From: Capniomyces stellatus
Taxonomy: Eukaryota > Kickxellomycota > Harpellomycetes > Harpellales > Legeriomycetaceae
Length of the DNA stretch: 64,000 nucleotides
Direction: 5' to 3'
Assembly (NCBI GenBank): GCA_001661515.1
Contig: LUVW01000002.1
Location: 69,850-133,849 of the forward strand
In this document: positions 46,301-57,403 of the stretch, piece by piece
Layout of the letters: each line of letters opens with the position of its first letter
Numbering within the stretch: the first letter of the stretch is position 1
Notes under the pieces: generated by a model
What the model saw: the letters and a program-made list of their open reading frames with translations, nothing else
Told to the model about the DNA's origin: nothing
Databases searched by the model: none
Translations under genes and position numbers: made by a program

Positions 46301-49300
46301 AAAAAAGGAGTCAAGTTTGACAAGAAAAAGGTTGAGTCTGGGAATCAAGGGGTTATTTTATAACAATGCAAGCAGCAGTGGGTCACCGTCGACAGCTGAA
46401 TACAGGCCCTCAAAGTTGGCAAATGAGGTAGGAATTTCAGCAAAAGAATTGGAGAGCTATACCTTGGGCAACGAGACCAAGACAGCTGACCAGATGATTG
46501 GAGAGCTCACGTCAGAGCAGATGGCAAAAACAAAAACACTGGTCCAAGAGAAAGAAGTAAGTCAGACGGCTAAAGTTACTACAAACTTGAGTCATTTCAG
46601 TAAAGGAGTAAGTGGTAGCGTGGATGGTGACAGTGGAGATGGTATGCTGATAAAAGAGATTGCTTGGGAAGCAACTTTACAAGAAGAAATTGGGGAGAGG
46701 GGTGAGAGTGACAACAATTTCAAGGCGGTAAAGAGTGTGGCTAGCATTGAGAAGGATTTAGGTAAGGCAAAACTAGGAAAAAGGCACAATCCATTCAAGG
46801 CAAGCAAGCAGCAGAGTAAGGGCGAGCCAGAAGAAAAGGTAGAACTGCCAAACCGGTTTAATTCAAGTAAGAAGATTTACAATCAGTTGGTGACCAGGTC
46901 GCAAAAGGATCAAACGTTTAAAAAGAGTTACAAGGTAGAAAGCAGCATTAATAGTATCTCTATAGCAAGCAAATCGGTTGTAACTTTGAAAGACGGGGTA
47001 GCTGGTGTACAAGAAGGGGAGAGTAAGATCAAGGGTATGAATGATAGTGAGGCAAACAACAAAATCACGGGTTTAGGAGTTGCAGTAGCTGGGACTGGGA
47101 CTGGGGCTGAGGCTAAGGCTAAGGTTGATGTTGAGGCTAAGGTTGAGGTTGAGGTTGAGGCTAATCACATTGGTAGTAGGGACATGGGATTAGCAACCAA
47201 TAGCACCAGCAATAGAGGAGGTATGAGCAGGTATGCGGTTCCTGAGGGAATGGCAGGCAAGACTAATCCCATGGTTTCTTCAAAAAGCATGAACCAATAT
47301 GCAGTTTCAACAACACCAATGAGCTCTACCAACAACTCGTCACAGTCGCAGCTGCAGTCATATAGGCAATTACAGGCGCAAACAAAGGCAACGTCGTCGG
47401 TTCCTAGATTTGTTGATGTGTCAAGAAGATTGTCAACAACACATTCAAGTTCAAATCCAAAAATATTTGCTCGTTCACATCAGAATGTAACGAGTGCAGA
47501 TATGAGGTATCGAGCAAGACCGTCGTCAAACTCGGTTTCGTTTTCAAACTCAACCTCGCGTTCAAATTCGGTGATAAACTCGTATTCAACAAACACCGTT
47601 TCCAACGTCAACAGCAGCAGCGGCAATAACGCCACTACTCGGAGCAACGGTAGTGGAAGCAATGAGTATAGCGAAGATCGGTCAGGCAGATTCAGACGGC
47701 CAAGTAATCTGAGAACCAGAAGATCCAAGTCGCAGTTGATCGACCCATCGTATAAGTTTAATTCCACCAGCCCAACAATAGATTCAGAAACCGAGGAGTC
47801 TTTTGAAGTCAGCACGAGCCATAATGCCAGCAGTATAGATGTAGACAGCCCTGGTCTTAGGAATAACAGCGGTATAATCAGCAAACCCACAGAGCTGATA
47901 GGAACATCGAAACCAACACGAATGGAAGAATACCAAGTTCAGACTAAGGGCCAGACTCAAATAGCAGACACAAGCAGTAACGCCAACAATAATGGTGGTA
48001 ACACCAATATTGTTAGCAATCATAACCACAAATACAATTTCAACTCGCTATCAAAAATTACAAACGAAAAAAGTTTGGAGTCGGTTCGAGAAGAGAGAAT
48101 TTTGGATTCGAGTAAGCCTGAGTTGAGAATTGATACAAGAGCCAAGGAATTTTTCAATGAAGAAAATGAGGCAGAAGCAGAGGCAAGGACGGAGGCAGAT
48201 ATAATGCAGGAAATACACGACAACTTTATAGGTTCAACGGGCAGAAGGGGAATGGTTGGGAGTGCGTTTGACGAGACAAAAAAGAGGAACAGTTATACAG
48301 GTCAGTATGAAAGCGAGTTTTCAAAGCTAGAAAGCTCAAGTCCGTTTCAGCAGCAGCCGGCAAGTGCAACTGCTGGCAATTTGGGGCGCAAGATCAACAG
48401 ATCAAGCTATATAGCAGAAATTAATCAGAAATTAAAAGAGACGGCAAACAAGTACAGAGGTCCGACACAAAGAGTTATTCCAGAGCTTGGAACTTCTCAA
48501 CACCAAAGCTCGTTCAACAACTCTTCCAAAAAGTTTTCCTCGATTGTTGACCTGAAAAACATGTTTGAGCCCGAGTCCGTTGAGCTAAACCCAGTGTATA
48601 TCCCAAATATAAAAAGCACAAATAAAAGCAGAAGAAGCAGTCTATTTATCGGAAACGAGGCGAGGCCGCTTACTAAAAGCCCAACTGGAGCCAGGACGTC
48701 TAGTGGTAGGTTAAGCTCATCGTTTTTGGGCAAGGGTGACAACAGTTCTGCTCAAATCAGTCCAAATGTTATTACCGAATTTAGCGAGTATGAGCAGGCA
48801 AGGATCCGTCAGGTCAGCGCTGTGTTTAGAGCGGACACTGAGTCAATATCTAAGGAAGCAAGCCCAAGCTATGGGGGCTTAGCTAAAAGCGATGAAGCTA
48901 AAGCGGTTGATGAATACGGATACATTACAGGCAACAGAAACAACATCAGCATCAGCTATGGCCACAAGAGCAGTGCGACTGGTGAAGAACGAGACTCCAA
49001 CATTCGTTCAAAGAGGAGCTCTGTCATCCGGGTTGGCCCAAAGATCCACAAGCAGTCATTAGCCGGGGCCAACAATATCTACATTGACCCTGATGTCAAC
49101 AGCAGAAATATCAATCAACAAACCATGGATTCTGGAAACAACGGGCTTGGAAACAGTGCAGCTGGGTTGGTCGATGTGTCAAGCTTTGTTGAAGAGTCTA
49201 TCAACTTTGCCGACTCGAAGATCCAAACGCTTCAGCTTGATAAAAAGTACAAGTTGGCATACGCTGACAATGCTGGTCCAGCTGGCAGCAACGTTGATGG

Positions 49301-50726
49301 TAGGAAGGTTGGAATGGATACAAGATTCAACAATGACTCAAAGTTTAATTTGGACTTGGACTTGGATCTGGACTTGGATCTGGACTTGGATCTGGACTTG
49401 GATCTGGACCTGGATTTAGACCTGGACTTGGTTCCTCAAGCCGAAAAACAGCAAAAGACAATATTTGGCACCCAAAACTCAAGTGGTGCGCTTGGCAGCA
49501 ACAGAGCCGGTGCTGAGAAAAAGCTCTCTGTTGGGAATTCTGAAGACAATAGCGGAGGCAGGATGGCAGCTAGGCAGTCAGAGCTTGACAAGTACACAAA
49601 CATAGGGTTTGAGCCAATCAGATACAAATCACTAAGTCCAGAGTATAGCATGTTTAGTCCAGAGTCACCACGGGGAGCTGGGAGCGGTGCCAGTGGTAAG
49701 CAGGAAAGGCAGAGACAAGCTGCAGAGTACAGCGGCGCGGGGGTGATCAGGAAACAAAGCAGCAACAGAAGCATAAGCTCAATAGTCAACACACAAAACA
49801 ACGTGATAAAGAACAAACAAGGCAAGATCAAAAAACTTATTGGGCCTGAGCTCAAGCTCAAGTCCAAACTCAAGTCGACCTCAATATCAACCAGAATCAA
49901 CCCGATTTTGTCCAAGTTCAAGAGCCACTCCGAGCTGAGCTCTTCAACCAACGCGAGTCTGAAGCAAAAGATCCAGAGCTCTGCGAATGCCGAGTATACC
50001 CTCGCTTCATTATCACCACCACACCCACTTTCAAAGAACCCGCTAGCCAAGTCCTCAGCGCAGCAGCAAGCACAGACAGGCTTGATCGCGTCGGCTCAGC
50101 CTTCATCACAACAGCCACCAAAGCCGATGGCAAAGGGGCTATCGGGCTCAAAGTCAAAGTTTGACCTGAGAACTATTGCCAAGCTGGGCGATAGGCAGTT
50201 TGTAGCAACAGAGGCGCCGATTGCGTTTGATTCAGACTTTTTGAGTTTCAATAAGGCAGCGGCAAAGACCGCGTCAGAGGGCGGGGCTGGAAGTGCAGCG
50301 CAAAGCAAGGGCACGAGTAGAAGCAGCCCGATGGTGGCAAAGCCACAGGGGCTAAACAAGTTCCAGGAGAAATACAACAAGTACGAGCGAGAAAACACAA
50401 GGAACATGTTTGTGATCCAAAACATTTACTCCAAGCCGCAAAAGCCAACGGCCTCAGTCAATACATCGGCGCGGACCAACAACAGCTTCGGTCCAAATCA
50501 ACCAAATATGAACATTGGCTTGGAAACCAGCGCGAGTAAGCCAGGTCAAAGCATATATGGCAAGGGCAGCTTTATGAGATTTGGTTCAACCAATAACTTT
50601 AGTGAGCCTAACACCAAGCAATACAACAGTGCTGCTGCCAACAAGAGCAAGAGCACTGCTGAATTGGTTGCAAACGATAGCTATGCGCTTCCATCGTTTG
50701 AAATGCACGACTTCAAATTTCATTAA
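43358..50726 (+). CDS. Giant Ime2/MAK-type CMGC protein kinase
   Basis: Two exons (43358-43456 and 43659-50726; intron with donor GTATGT and acceptor GATTAG) give 2388 residues. The kinase domain occupies about residues 8-275. It has the Gly loop GEGAFSSVV (15-23), catalytic Lys37 in VAIKK, HRDMKPEN (Asp128), DFG (150-152), the dual-phosphorylation TNY motif (Thr164, Tyr166) and STRWYRAPEVLL. TxY plus this activation segment is the signature of the RCK group (MAK/ICK/MOK in animals, Ime2, Mde3/Pit1 in yeasts), regulators of meiosis, cilia length or cell shape. The first exon supplies the ATP-binding loop and so is needed for a complete kinase. The remaining 2100 residues are Ser/Asn/Lys-rich and low in complexity. 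They include a Glu/Arg/Lys helix-like tract (45800-45970), an alternating Asp-Leu tract (49353-49430) and a conserved-looking C-terminal end. Known relatives are far shorter. Confidence 0.93.
49353..49430 (+). repeat. In-frame (Asp-Leu)13 repeat
   Basis: Thirteen consecutive Asp-Leu dipeptides, built mostly from a 12-base unit gacttggatctg with synonymous changes near the end. Confidence 0.95.
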
Positions 50727-51487
50727 AGCTATTTTACTCAGATTCAGTACCACTACGCTGTATTTATGCAACTCATCGAGATTACCGAAAGGCGGTGGGC
50801 AGGTATGAGAGTCGAGAATCTGTTGGTTCTTGCCATGCTCATCATTTTAATTATTACTTTTACTATTATTATTTATATTATCACTACTCTACATTAACGC
50901 ATCATGATTTTACTTACAAATCTTTTTAAACCTCACGATTACGCACTTGACAGCATTCTCGACAACACAATCGCAAACAACCAAGAATTGATACAAGGGG
51001 GTTTGCGGTGGTGTTCATCGAATTATTTATATACACTTTTTTTTTTTATTCACAGCCTTTTCTTTTATTACTACTTTTACGCACACCTTACACTCATTTT
51101 TAAAACTACTTGATTTTAAATACACCCATAATAAAACAAACCCCTTTAATTAATACCGATCGAGCTTTAAAACAAGGTGCTATATTTACGTTTTTTTTCC
51201 TAATTGAAGAGCTTGTTTTTTTTTCTCGATTTAATTGATCTGTTTTTTTATTATTATTATTATCGAAATTGGTTGACCAACTTCGATATTTAATTTGATA
51301 TTGAAACTCTTAACGTTCAACCTCGCTTACTCCTATTTTAGTTTTAACTGTGTAAAACTCCTTGTTGAAAAAAAAAGCTGTCAATGATTCAAGAGCAACT
51401 TTAGAGAGCACCAAAAAAAGATAAAAGCAACACAGCAAGCATAACCAGGATTTAAACAAACTTGCCACCTTGAGTAACTTGGTAATT
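50727..51487. other. Intergenic region, kinase 3' side and SEN15 5' side
   Basis: About 760 bp, T-rich, with no supported gene on either strand. Confidence 0.5.
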
Positions 51488-52447
51488 ATGGAGCGACACC
51501 CAAAGGTAAAATTCAATCCCAATTATACCTTTTTTTCCTTTCACATTCCAATTTTTTAAATTATACGAGTATATTGCTAAATTCTCAGGGTCAATAGTTT
51601 AAAATAACAACGTAATTCAATTATTATCGTAACATTTTTATAAAACTAAAGTATGCAAAAGTCAGACATGTTTGCGAAAAATATCCGAATTATGCGACTC
51701 ACTCATTTCTGACATTTTTGGATTTAAACTATGGTAAGCTAATAGCTCATTTGTACTTGTGAGGTTTCCTCATTTTCCCTGGCACTTGACCCTTGATTTT
51801 TATAAAATATTGGTTACATTTGTTTATAGTTCAGGGACTAAACGATCTAGTTGATTTTGGACTACCCGACTTGAGCCGACCAGTTTTTGTTTTAGTAAAT
51901 ATATCTATCATGAATTCTTATTTTTGATCATGGATGACTAATTGTTAACATGGAAAATATATATTGTTGGTTTATCTCGCTAATACCTTCAATACCACTT
52001 CCTTTTCCTTGTATAGAAAAGTTCCGGTTCGGTTATTGTGCCAACAGGCTTAAATGAAAGATGGAGCATGGAAAAGTAAGCTATATTTATAGCCAGATAG
52101 CCAAAAGTTTGACACTGCGAGTAACATAGTTTCAATTATTTTTGTGTAGATTTAATGACGTATTTTGCTCTATACACTCGCTGCAAGGTAAAGTTGAAGG
52201 TCTCGGAATCGAAGCTTCAAAGTAAGTTTACCATGGCCTAACACGCAGCACATCTAATACAGTATTCGATATAATCATTTCTAGCTACTTTCATTTATTT
52301 GCTTTACACCCATACGGCCATCAATAACTTTTTTCTTTTTTTACTTCTAAAAACACTCAAACACACAGGTTTACTCTGGCCATTGTTGGTGATGATAGCA
52401 CCATGGTATACTACGTTGTTCACAACAACTTTGTCCCTCCATCCTAA
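51488..52447 (+). CDS. SEN15: tRNA-splicing endonuclease subunit Sen15
   Basis: Six short exons with consistent phases: 51488-51505, 51652-51733, 51830-51894, 52017-52075, 52150-52221 and 52369-52447, giving 124 residues. Sen15 is a structural subunit of the heterotetrameric endonuclease that removes introns from pre-tRNA and pairs with Sen34. The match to human Sen15 runs in order: HPK followed by an aromatic residue at the start; FLTFLDL (human AFLVYLDL); GLPDL (human GLPEL); VIVPTGL (human TVVPTPI); and the C-terminal strand FTLAIVGDDSTMVYY (human FTLAIVESDSTIVYY), which is the most diagnostic part. Donors are GTAAAA, GTAAGC, GTAAAT, GTAAGC and GTAAGT; acceptors AAAG, ATAG, ATAG, GTAG and ACAG. 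No single frame longer than about 30 residues marks this gene, so automatic callers would miss it. Confidence 0.88.
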
Positions 52448-52566
52448 CAGCAGCAGCGACAATAAAGGCAAAACGAACACATAGCTACTCGGATTAAAAC
52501 TTTTCTGCTTTGTACAGCTTGTTATATACATTGAGGCTATATGTAACACTCAGCTGTTCAGGTACT

Positions 52567-52900
52567 ATGCCACACCTTCAATCAGAAAGGAAAGCCAAGA
52601 AAAGTCAAGGAGGAAAAAAGAAAAGTAAAGATATGCCTGTTTCTGTTGTATGTACAGGGTATCTAAATATCCAGACGTCAATTACATTTACATACTTGCA
52701 CCAGTTCGCTTAGTTATTTATTTGTAGTCTAGTCACAACATGTTCATGTGTATCAGTCTGTAATATTGCTGGTGTTTTTCATGTTCCAGTACACTGAACC
52801 TTGCTATGCGAACTGTCTTGACTTGGCCATGTTTATTTGTGTGGTATCTCCAAAACAGGCAAATTTGATATTAAAGCCCGATAGAGGACTCGATAAATGA
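52567..52900 (+). CDS. Possible small two-exon gene of unknown function
   Basis: Exon 1 (52567-52647) reads MPHLQSERKAKKSQGGKKKS then KDMPVSV, ending at a strong donor GTATGT. Exon 2 (52790-52900), after acceptor TTCCAG, reads in phase YTEPCYANCLDLAMFICV and on to a TGA. The product is 63 residues with a very basic N-terminus and a Cys-containing second half. A second donor-like GTATCT after FICV could extend it differently. It starts 120 bp after the SEN15 stop, on the same strand. I recognise no family; the good splice sites are the main evidence. Confidence 0.4.
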
Positions 52901-53317
52901 ATAAAACAAACAATTTGAATTTCAGTTAAAAAAAAATCTAATGCCAGATTAGGCCATTTAAACATTAGTATTCCTAAAAGAACACATTGATAGCCAATAG
53001 ACGTTCTGAAGTCAAAAGATATTTCACAAACCGACATTGCATGTTGCCAATTCGCCAATCCAACAAGTCCGTATATTAACCTCAAATCAATCTCGTTTTT
53101 GCAAAACACAACGCATTAAAAGCAATAAACCAAAGTGAGAAAATAATAGGGTGTTTTGTCAAGTTTAGGAAAAGATAGTCTAATAACAGGGGTTGAGCCG
53201 CTATTAGTAGAAAGTGGGCAAGGACAATGAAGATAAAAGAAAGCCAAGACAAAGCAAATATAAGGAGCCAAAACAAAGTAGGTTTTAGAAATCAAACATA
53301 TTTTGGCTGGTTGCGCT

Positions 53318-53550
53318 TTAGCTGCTCGCGTTCATGGAGTGTTTTTCTACTAATGATATGTAGTACATCAGGAGGTCTGGGGAACAAATATTCTCGATAG
53401 GCAAGAATGAAAGGCCAAAAATCCACTCAATCAGATTGTCTACTGTATGTTAAGCAAAGCAAATTCAAAAGGAAAAAGCTAAAAGGATTTCAACTTTAAA
53501 CGTTTGGTTCAGATACACGAACAATAGTGCCAAATGGAGGTACAAAGAAG
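53318..53550 (-). CDS. C-terminal exon(s) of an unrecognised spliced gene
   Basis: Exon 53442-53318, after acceptor ACATACAG, encodes DNLIEWIFGLSFLPIENICS and then PDLLMYYISLVEKHSMNASS before a TAA. It has balanced, folded-protein composition unlike random frames here. An upstream exon 53550-53519 (FFVPPFGTIV, acceptor TTTAG, donor GTGTAT) fits the phase. A further basic exon may lie around 53600-53740. The 5' end is not resolved and I do not recognise the family. It faces the small gene at 52567. Confidence 0.42.
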
Positions 53551-54057
53551 CTAAATTAAATTAATCTCAATAAAGCTGGTAAAAAAAGCTGCAATTTATA
53601 TACCAAGTCAATTTGGATTGCCCTGGTTTGTTTACTTTTTTTATTTTTTTTCCTATTGAATTTTCTGTTTCTTTTTTTCTTTTTCCATCGTTGATGCACA
53701 ATTATAACATTGAACAATAGGCTTATTTAGAGCTGCAAAAGCTACTTATTGAAAAAACAAAATAGAGCAAATAAAAGCATACAGAAAAACGGCAATAAAA
53801 GCTAAAAGTTAAAAAACGAGCCAAATAAAAAACATAAACAGTGCTCACAAAATATCTCGAGTGTTTGGATTTAACTGTTTTAACTTTTTTTTTAAATAGT
53901 TTTGGATGTCTGCTCGTTTAATTTATACATTTCTGTTATAGATTATAATAAATTGGTCGCTTTATACATTGAACCCAGCTCCATTTCTCTACTTATTCAT
54001 AAACACCAAGTAAAACAAAGATAAAAACAAAGTACACACGACAATTACAATTCAAAA
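53551..54057. other. AT-rich region upstream of EB1
   Basis: Probable shared 5' region of the EB1 gene (rightwards) and the unresolved minus-strand gene (leftwards). A-rich frames here are open in several phases and cannot be assigned. Confidence 0.4.
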
Positions 54058-55514
54058 ATGTCCAAGAGTCGCCAGGATTTATTATCGTGGCTAAACGGAT
54101 TGCTACAAACCAACTATACCAAAATCGAAGCTTTGGGTTCAGGTAAGCGCCATACGAAACAATTTAACTGAGAGTCATTGTAACTACGTGTGTGAATACA
54201 ATTGCTAAGCAGCCATGTCTAATAACAGGAATATAATTGTAGCTGACCAACTATACCATTTTTAATTGAATAAGTGTATTAACAGCTTGTTTGATTGCAC
54301 TTTTTATTTCACAAAAAATAAAATAAATTTGTAGGCGCTGCGTACTGCCAAATCATTGACTCGATATACAGTAATTAGCCGCATTTAAATATATTAAAGT
54401 TTTACCAGTGTTACTCTTCTTTTACCGTGCATCCTGTTTTTCTAATGACAAATACGGACTTCACATATACAACACAGGAAGCAAACTAAATATATAGTTT
54501 TTTTCTTCCTTTGTATATTATTTTGATCGTGTCGTTTATAGATGATGTCCCACTTAACCGCGTAAAGTACAACGCCTCAAGCCCATACGAGTACATGAAT
54601 AACCTGAAAATTTTGCAAAACTCGTTTGCTAAACATAAAGTCGACAGGCCATTATTCCCAGATAAAATCATGCAGCTCAAGTTCCAGGATAACTTTGAGC
54701 TCTTGCAATGGCTCAAATCGTACTGGGAGATGAATTTCCCAGGTGGAACTTACGACGCTGTTGCTAGAAGAAAGGGCTTACAAATGGAGGTACCCAGCTC
54801 AATGAGCTCAAGACCCCAAAGCTCTGCTGGTTCATTCAAAGGAACAAAACCTGTTGTTCGCAGTGGTAACTACTATATTTAGATAAAATTTAAACTATCA
54901 TCCTACCTTTTACCATCCTTTTTTTTATTTTATTTTAATTGATAAATTTATTCTATTTTGCAAAACTTAATAGTTCCAAGTAGGAATATGGGAGTTGGAG
55001 TTGCAAGACCTGGATCTTCGGCTAGCAGAGGGGGACAGAACGGATCTGTGAGCTCAGCAGCACTTTCCGATGCCCACCGTCAAATCGAGGAGCTGAAAAA
55101 CCTGTTAGGAACTTCCGAAAAGGAGAGAGAGTTTTACTACAACAAACTACGAATGGTTGAGTCGATTTTGCAATCCAAGGAACCTGAGTCCAATTCAGAG
55201 ATCGATATATTTATTAGACATCTCCAGGACACCCTGTACAACGATGATGTAAGCATTCTTTACTAAACCTTGGGTGTGGTTTTTTAAGGCCTTGTTATTT
55301 GACTAGCTGAGCTTGTCGGCTATCTACACACACACGAATAATTATGTATATATATATAAACATGTGAAGTTTGTACTAATGGCTGCAACTAAAAAAAAAT
55401 GTTTGTTAGACGGGCGACTTTGAAGGCATCGAGGATGAGCCTCAGCAAGAAGGCTACCCAGAGACATACGACGCTATGTCAAGCCTGAGAGTTGATGAAG
55501 AGGAGACGTTTTAA
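54058..55514 (+). CDS. EB1-family microtubule plus-end-tracking protein
   Basis: Five exons (54058-54142, 54335-54370, 54542-54865, 54974-55248 and 55410-55514) give 274 residues, close to the 268 of human EB1. EB1 (yeast Bim1, fission yeast Mal3) binds growing microtubule ends and recruits partners. The calponin-homology domain fills residues 3-130: SRQDLLSWLNGLLQ, TKIEALGSGAAYCQIID, DVPLNRVKYNA, and KFQDNFELLQWLKSYWEMNF. A Ser/Gly-rich linker follows. The EB-homology coiled coil at about 175-240 has the diagnostic EFYYNKLRMVESIL (human FYFGKLRNIELI). The acidic tail ends DEEETF, an aromatic-ended variant of the EEY/F motif that binds CAP-Gly domains. Introns interrupt the CH domain early, leaving a first exon of only 28 codons. 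Confidence 0.92.
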
Positions 55515-55964
55515 CTCTTTTTGGTAAACGCCAACCAAAAATTGTTTGGTTTTATTGTTCACAGTTTTAATTTGCAATTTATATAAATGAATATACTTAT
55601 CTACTTTTATACCTTTACGTTTTACAATCTCTTTAATACTTTTTTATTTCTTTACTTAACCTACTTGGCATATATACATACTTCCTTTACATGTTTTTTT
55701 TTCTTATTTTGATTGAATCGAGAAAAGAAACCAAAGCAATAAAAAAGTATAAAAAAACTATAAAAGTCTATTTATCTGTGTTTAAAGAGTAAAACATAAA
55801 AGTGGATTTTTGGCCTATTTATCAATTCAAACAAAGTGTGATGTGGATGTAGAGCAAGTGAGGCGCAAAAGAGAAAAGTTTAAAAAGTACAAGGAGAAAA
55901 GAAAAAAAGTACTAACTAAAAGTAGAGCAGGAAAAAAGGAAAAAAAAGGCAGGATTGAAGGGTA
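55515..55964. terminator. 3' region between convergent EB1 and FAM210-like genes
   Basis: About 450 bp, AT-rich. The 55723-55770 stretch is rich in A and has aaagcaataaaa-like sequence that could be a polyadenylation region. No gene. Confidence 0.4.
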
Positions 55965-56801
55965 TTATTTTTTAAATATTCGGGCAAAGCGGAGGGTAAA
56001 AGGTTCAACAAACCACTTTGAAAAGGCGGGAGTAAAAGCAAAGCAGAAAGCGATTCTTAAGGGCATGATGGATTTGACGATAGCGTAACTAGCGATTAGT
56101 CTGACCATAATTTGGTCGTCTGGGTCAAGTGGGGGGAGGCCAAAGTACTCGCGGACTTTGGAAAAGTACCTGTTGCCGCTTGCGAGAGCGTCTTTTTGGA
56201 TGGGCACTTGGATGTTGGAGTGTTTGAGGGAGTAGTAGGCGATGAATATGGGTAGAATGGCGGTGATTTCGTGTAGGATTGCAAAGGAAATGAGGTTTGA
56301 TGCTGGTTTGTCTTTGAATTGTTGTTTGTAGTAGCTCCAGGAGTACTTTTTTCTGTCTTTTCCTGGGGCAATGTTGTTGGTGCTCACGGGGTTTGTGTGT
56401 TTTGTGTGTTGAAGGGGCATGGGATTTTTGTGAAGTTCGGTTTGGTTTAGGGTCTGTTTGTGAGCTTTGATATCATTGTTGTTGTTGTTGTTGTTGGGTG
56501 TTGATTCTGACGAGTACTTGGCAGACAAATTCAAGTTGAGAATAGCATGTTTTGGACAGGGATTAAACATACTTTTGAGCCTTATGTTGTTGAATCTCGG
56601 GTTTCCGACAGTACTTTTCATTCGAAACGTCAAACCCCCGGACCTACAGGGATTACCAACTCTGTTGACATCTACCGTTTTCGTTAGAGCAGTTTTGTAC
56701 GGGTATCGAGTTTGGAGATTTCTTGTGATATTGGATTTCTTGGTGAAGGTGTTGGTTAAACGCGGTAGTAGGTTGGGTCTGATTTTGATTGTCATTGTCA
56801 T
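55965..56801 (-). CDS. Mitochondrial FAM210/DUF1279 membrane protein
   Basis: 278 residues from the ATG at 56801 (another ATG two codons on). The frame is open upstream but only with non-ATG codons. The first 40 residues are rich in Arg, Lys, Thr and Asn without acids (MTMTIKIRPNLLPRLTNTFT), like a mitochondrial presequence. An Asn run and a hydrophilic linker lead to the DUF1279 domain at about residues 150-278: YYKQQFKDKPASNLISFAIL, HEITAILPIFIAYYSL, then LIASYAIVKSIMPLRIAFCF, ending ALxxxF-type TPAFSKWFVEPF. FAM210 proteins sit in the inner mitochondrial membrane and influence mitochondrial translation or shape; yeast Nat2 is the counterpart. The exact role here is inferred from the family. 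Confidence 0.85.
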   Translation of the reverse strand: MTMTIKIRPNLLPRLTNTFTKKSNITRNLQTRYPYKTALTKTVDVNRVGNPCRSGGLTFRMKSTVGNPRFNNIRLKSMFNPCPKHAILNLNLSAKYSSESTPNNNNNNNDIKAHKQTLNQTELHKNPMPLQHTKHTNPVSTNNIAPGKDRKKYSWSYYKQQFKDKPASNLISFAILHEITAILPIFIAYYSLKHSNIQVPIQKDALASGNRYFSKVREYFGLPPLDPDDQIMVRLIASYAIVKSIMPLRIAFCFAFTPAFSKWFVEPFTLRFARIFKK

Positions 56802-57403
56802 TGGTTGCGTTGTATGTAACTGTCGGTCAATATATAAAAAGCAACACGAGTTTAGCACAAGTGTTTTTTTTATATATTTAATTTGATTTATTTTTATTTT
56901 TTTTCTTTCTTGAATGCAAAAGCCAAGTGTGAGGTTGGATTATTTGGATTTTTTTTTTACTTTTTTTCAGTTTCAGAGCAACAATGATTTTTTTGGTAAA
57001 AGTTGACAAATTCACAGCACTTCTTTTTTAATTTCATTGACGTAAAGTTAAATTCTTGATTTGCACTGGTATGAAACAATCTCCAAACTTTTTTTTTTTG
57101 TTTTTTGTTTTTTTTATTTCCCACATTAATCTTCATGTTTATTTGGATGAAATTTGACGGTGGGTTAAAATGTCAAAGCGGGTTTGTGTTTGGAGTAAAA
57201 AAAAAAAAAGGGTTATAGTGTTGATTATTATAGTTGGTTTTAGAGAGGCGGATGAGACAGTCGGTTTGAATTGAATTGTATAAACAAAGCAAAGCGTGGA
57301 TGTTTCAACTGATATAGTAGGAGATTTATGCAAGCATAATATACAAAAAAAAACAACAAAAACAACAAAAACAAAAAAATGGTGGGGAAGATGGAAAGGG
57401 AGA
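56802..57403. other. Spacer between FAM210-like and HECT genes
   Basis: About 600 bp of T-rich DNA with long T and A runs. It is the promoter side of the FAM210-like gene and the 3' side of the HECT gene, both on the minus strand. Nothing else seen. Confidence 0.5.

Noticed and set aside
53082..53276. Minus-strand hydrophobic 64-residue frame
   Set aside because: The complement of A-rich DNA gives Leu/Phe/Ile-rich peptides by chance; no splice or family support.
55810..56088. Plus-strand Lys/Arg-rich 92-residue frame
   Set aside because: It overlaps the 3' end of the FAM210-like gene on the other strand and has the composition of A-rich DNA.
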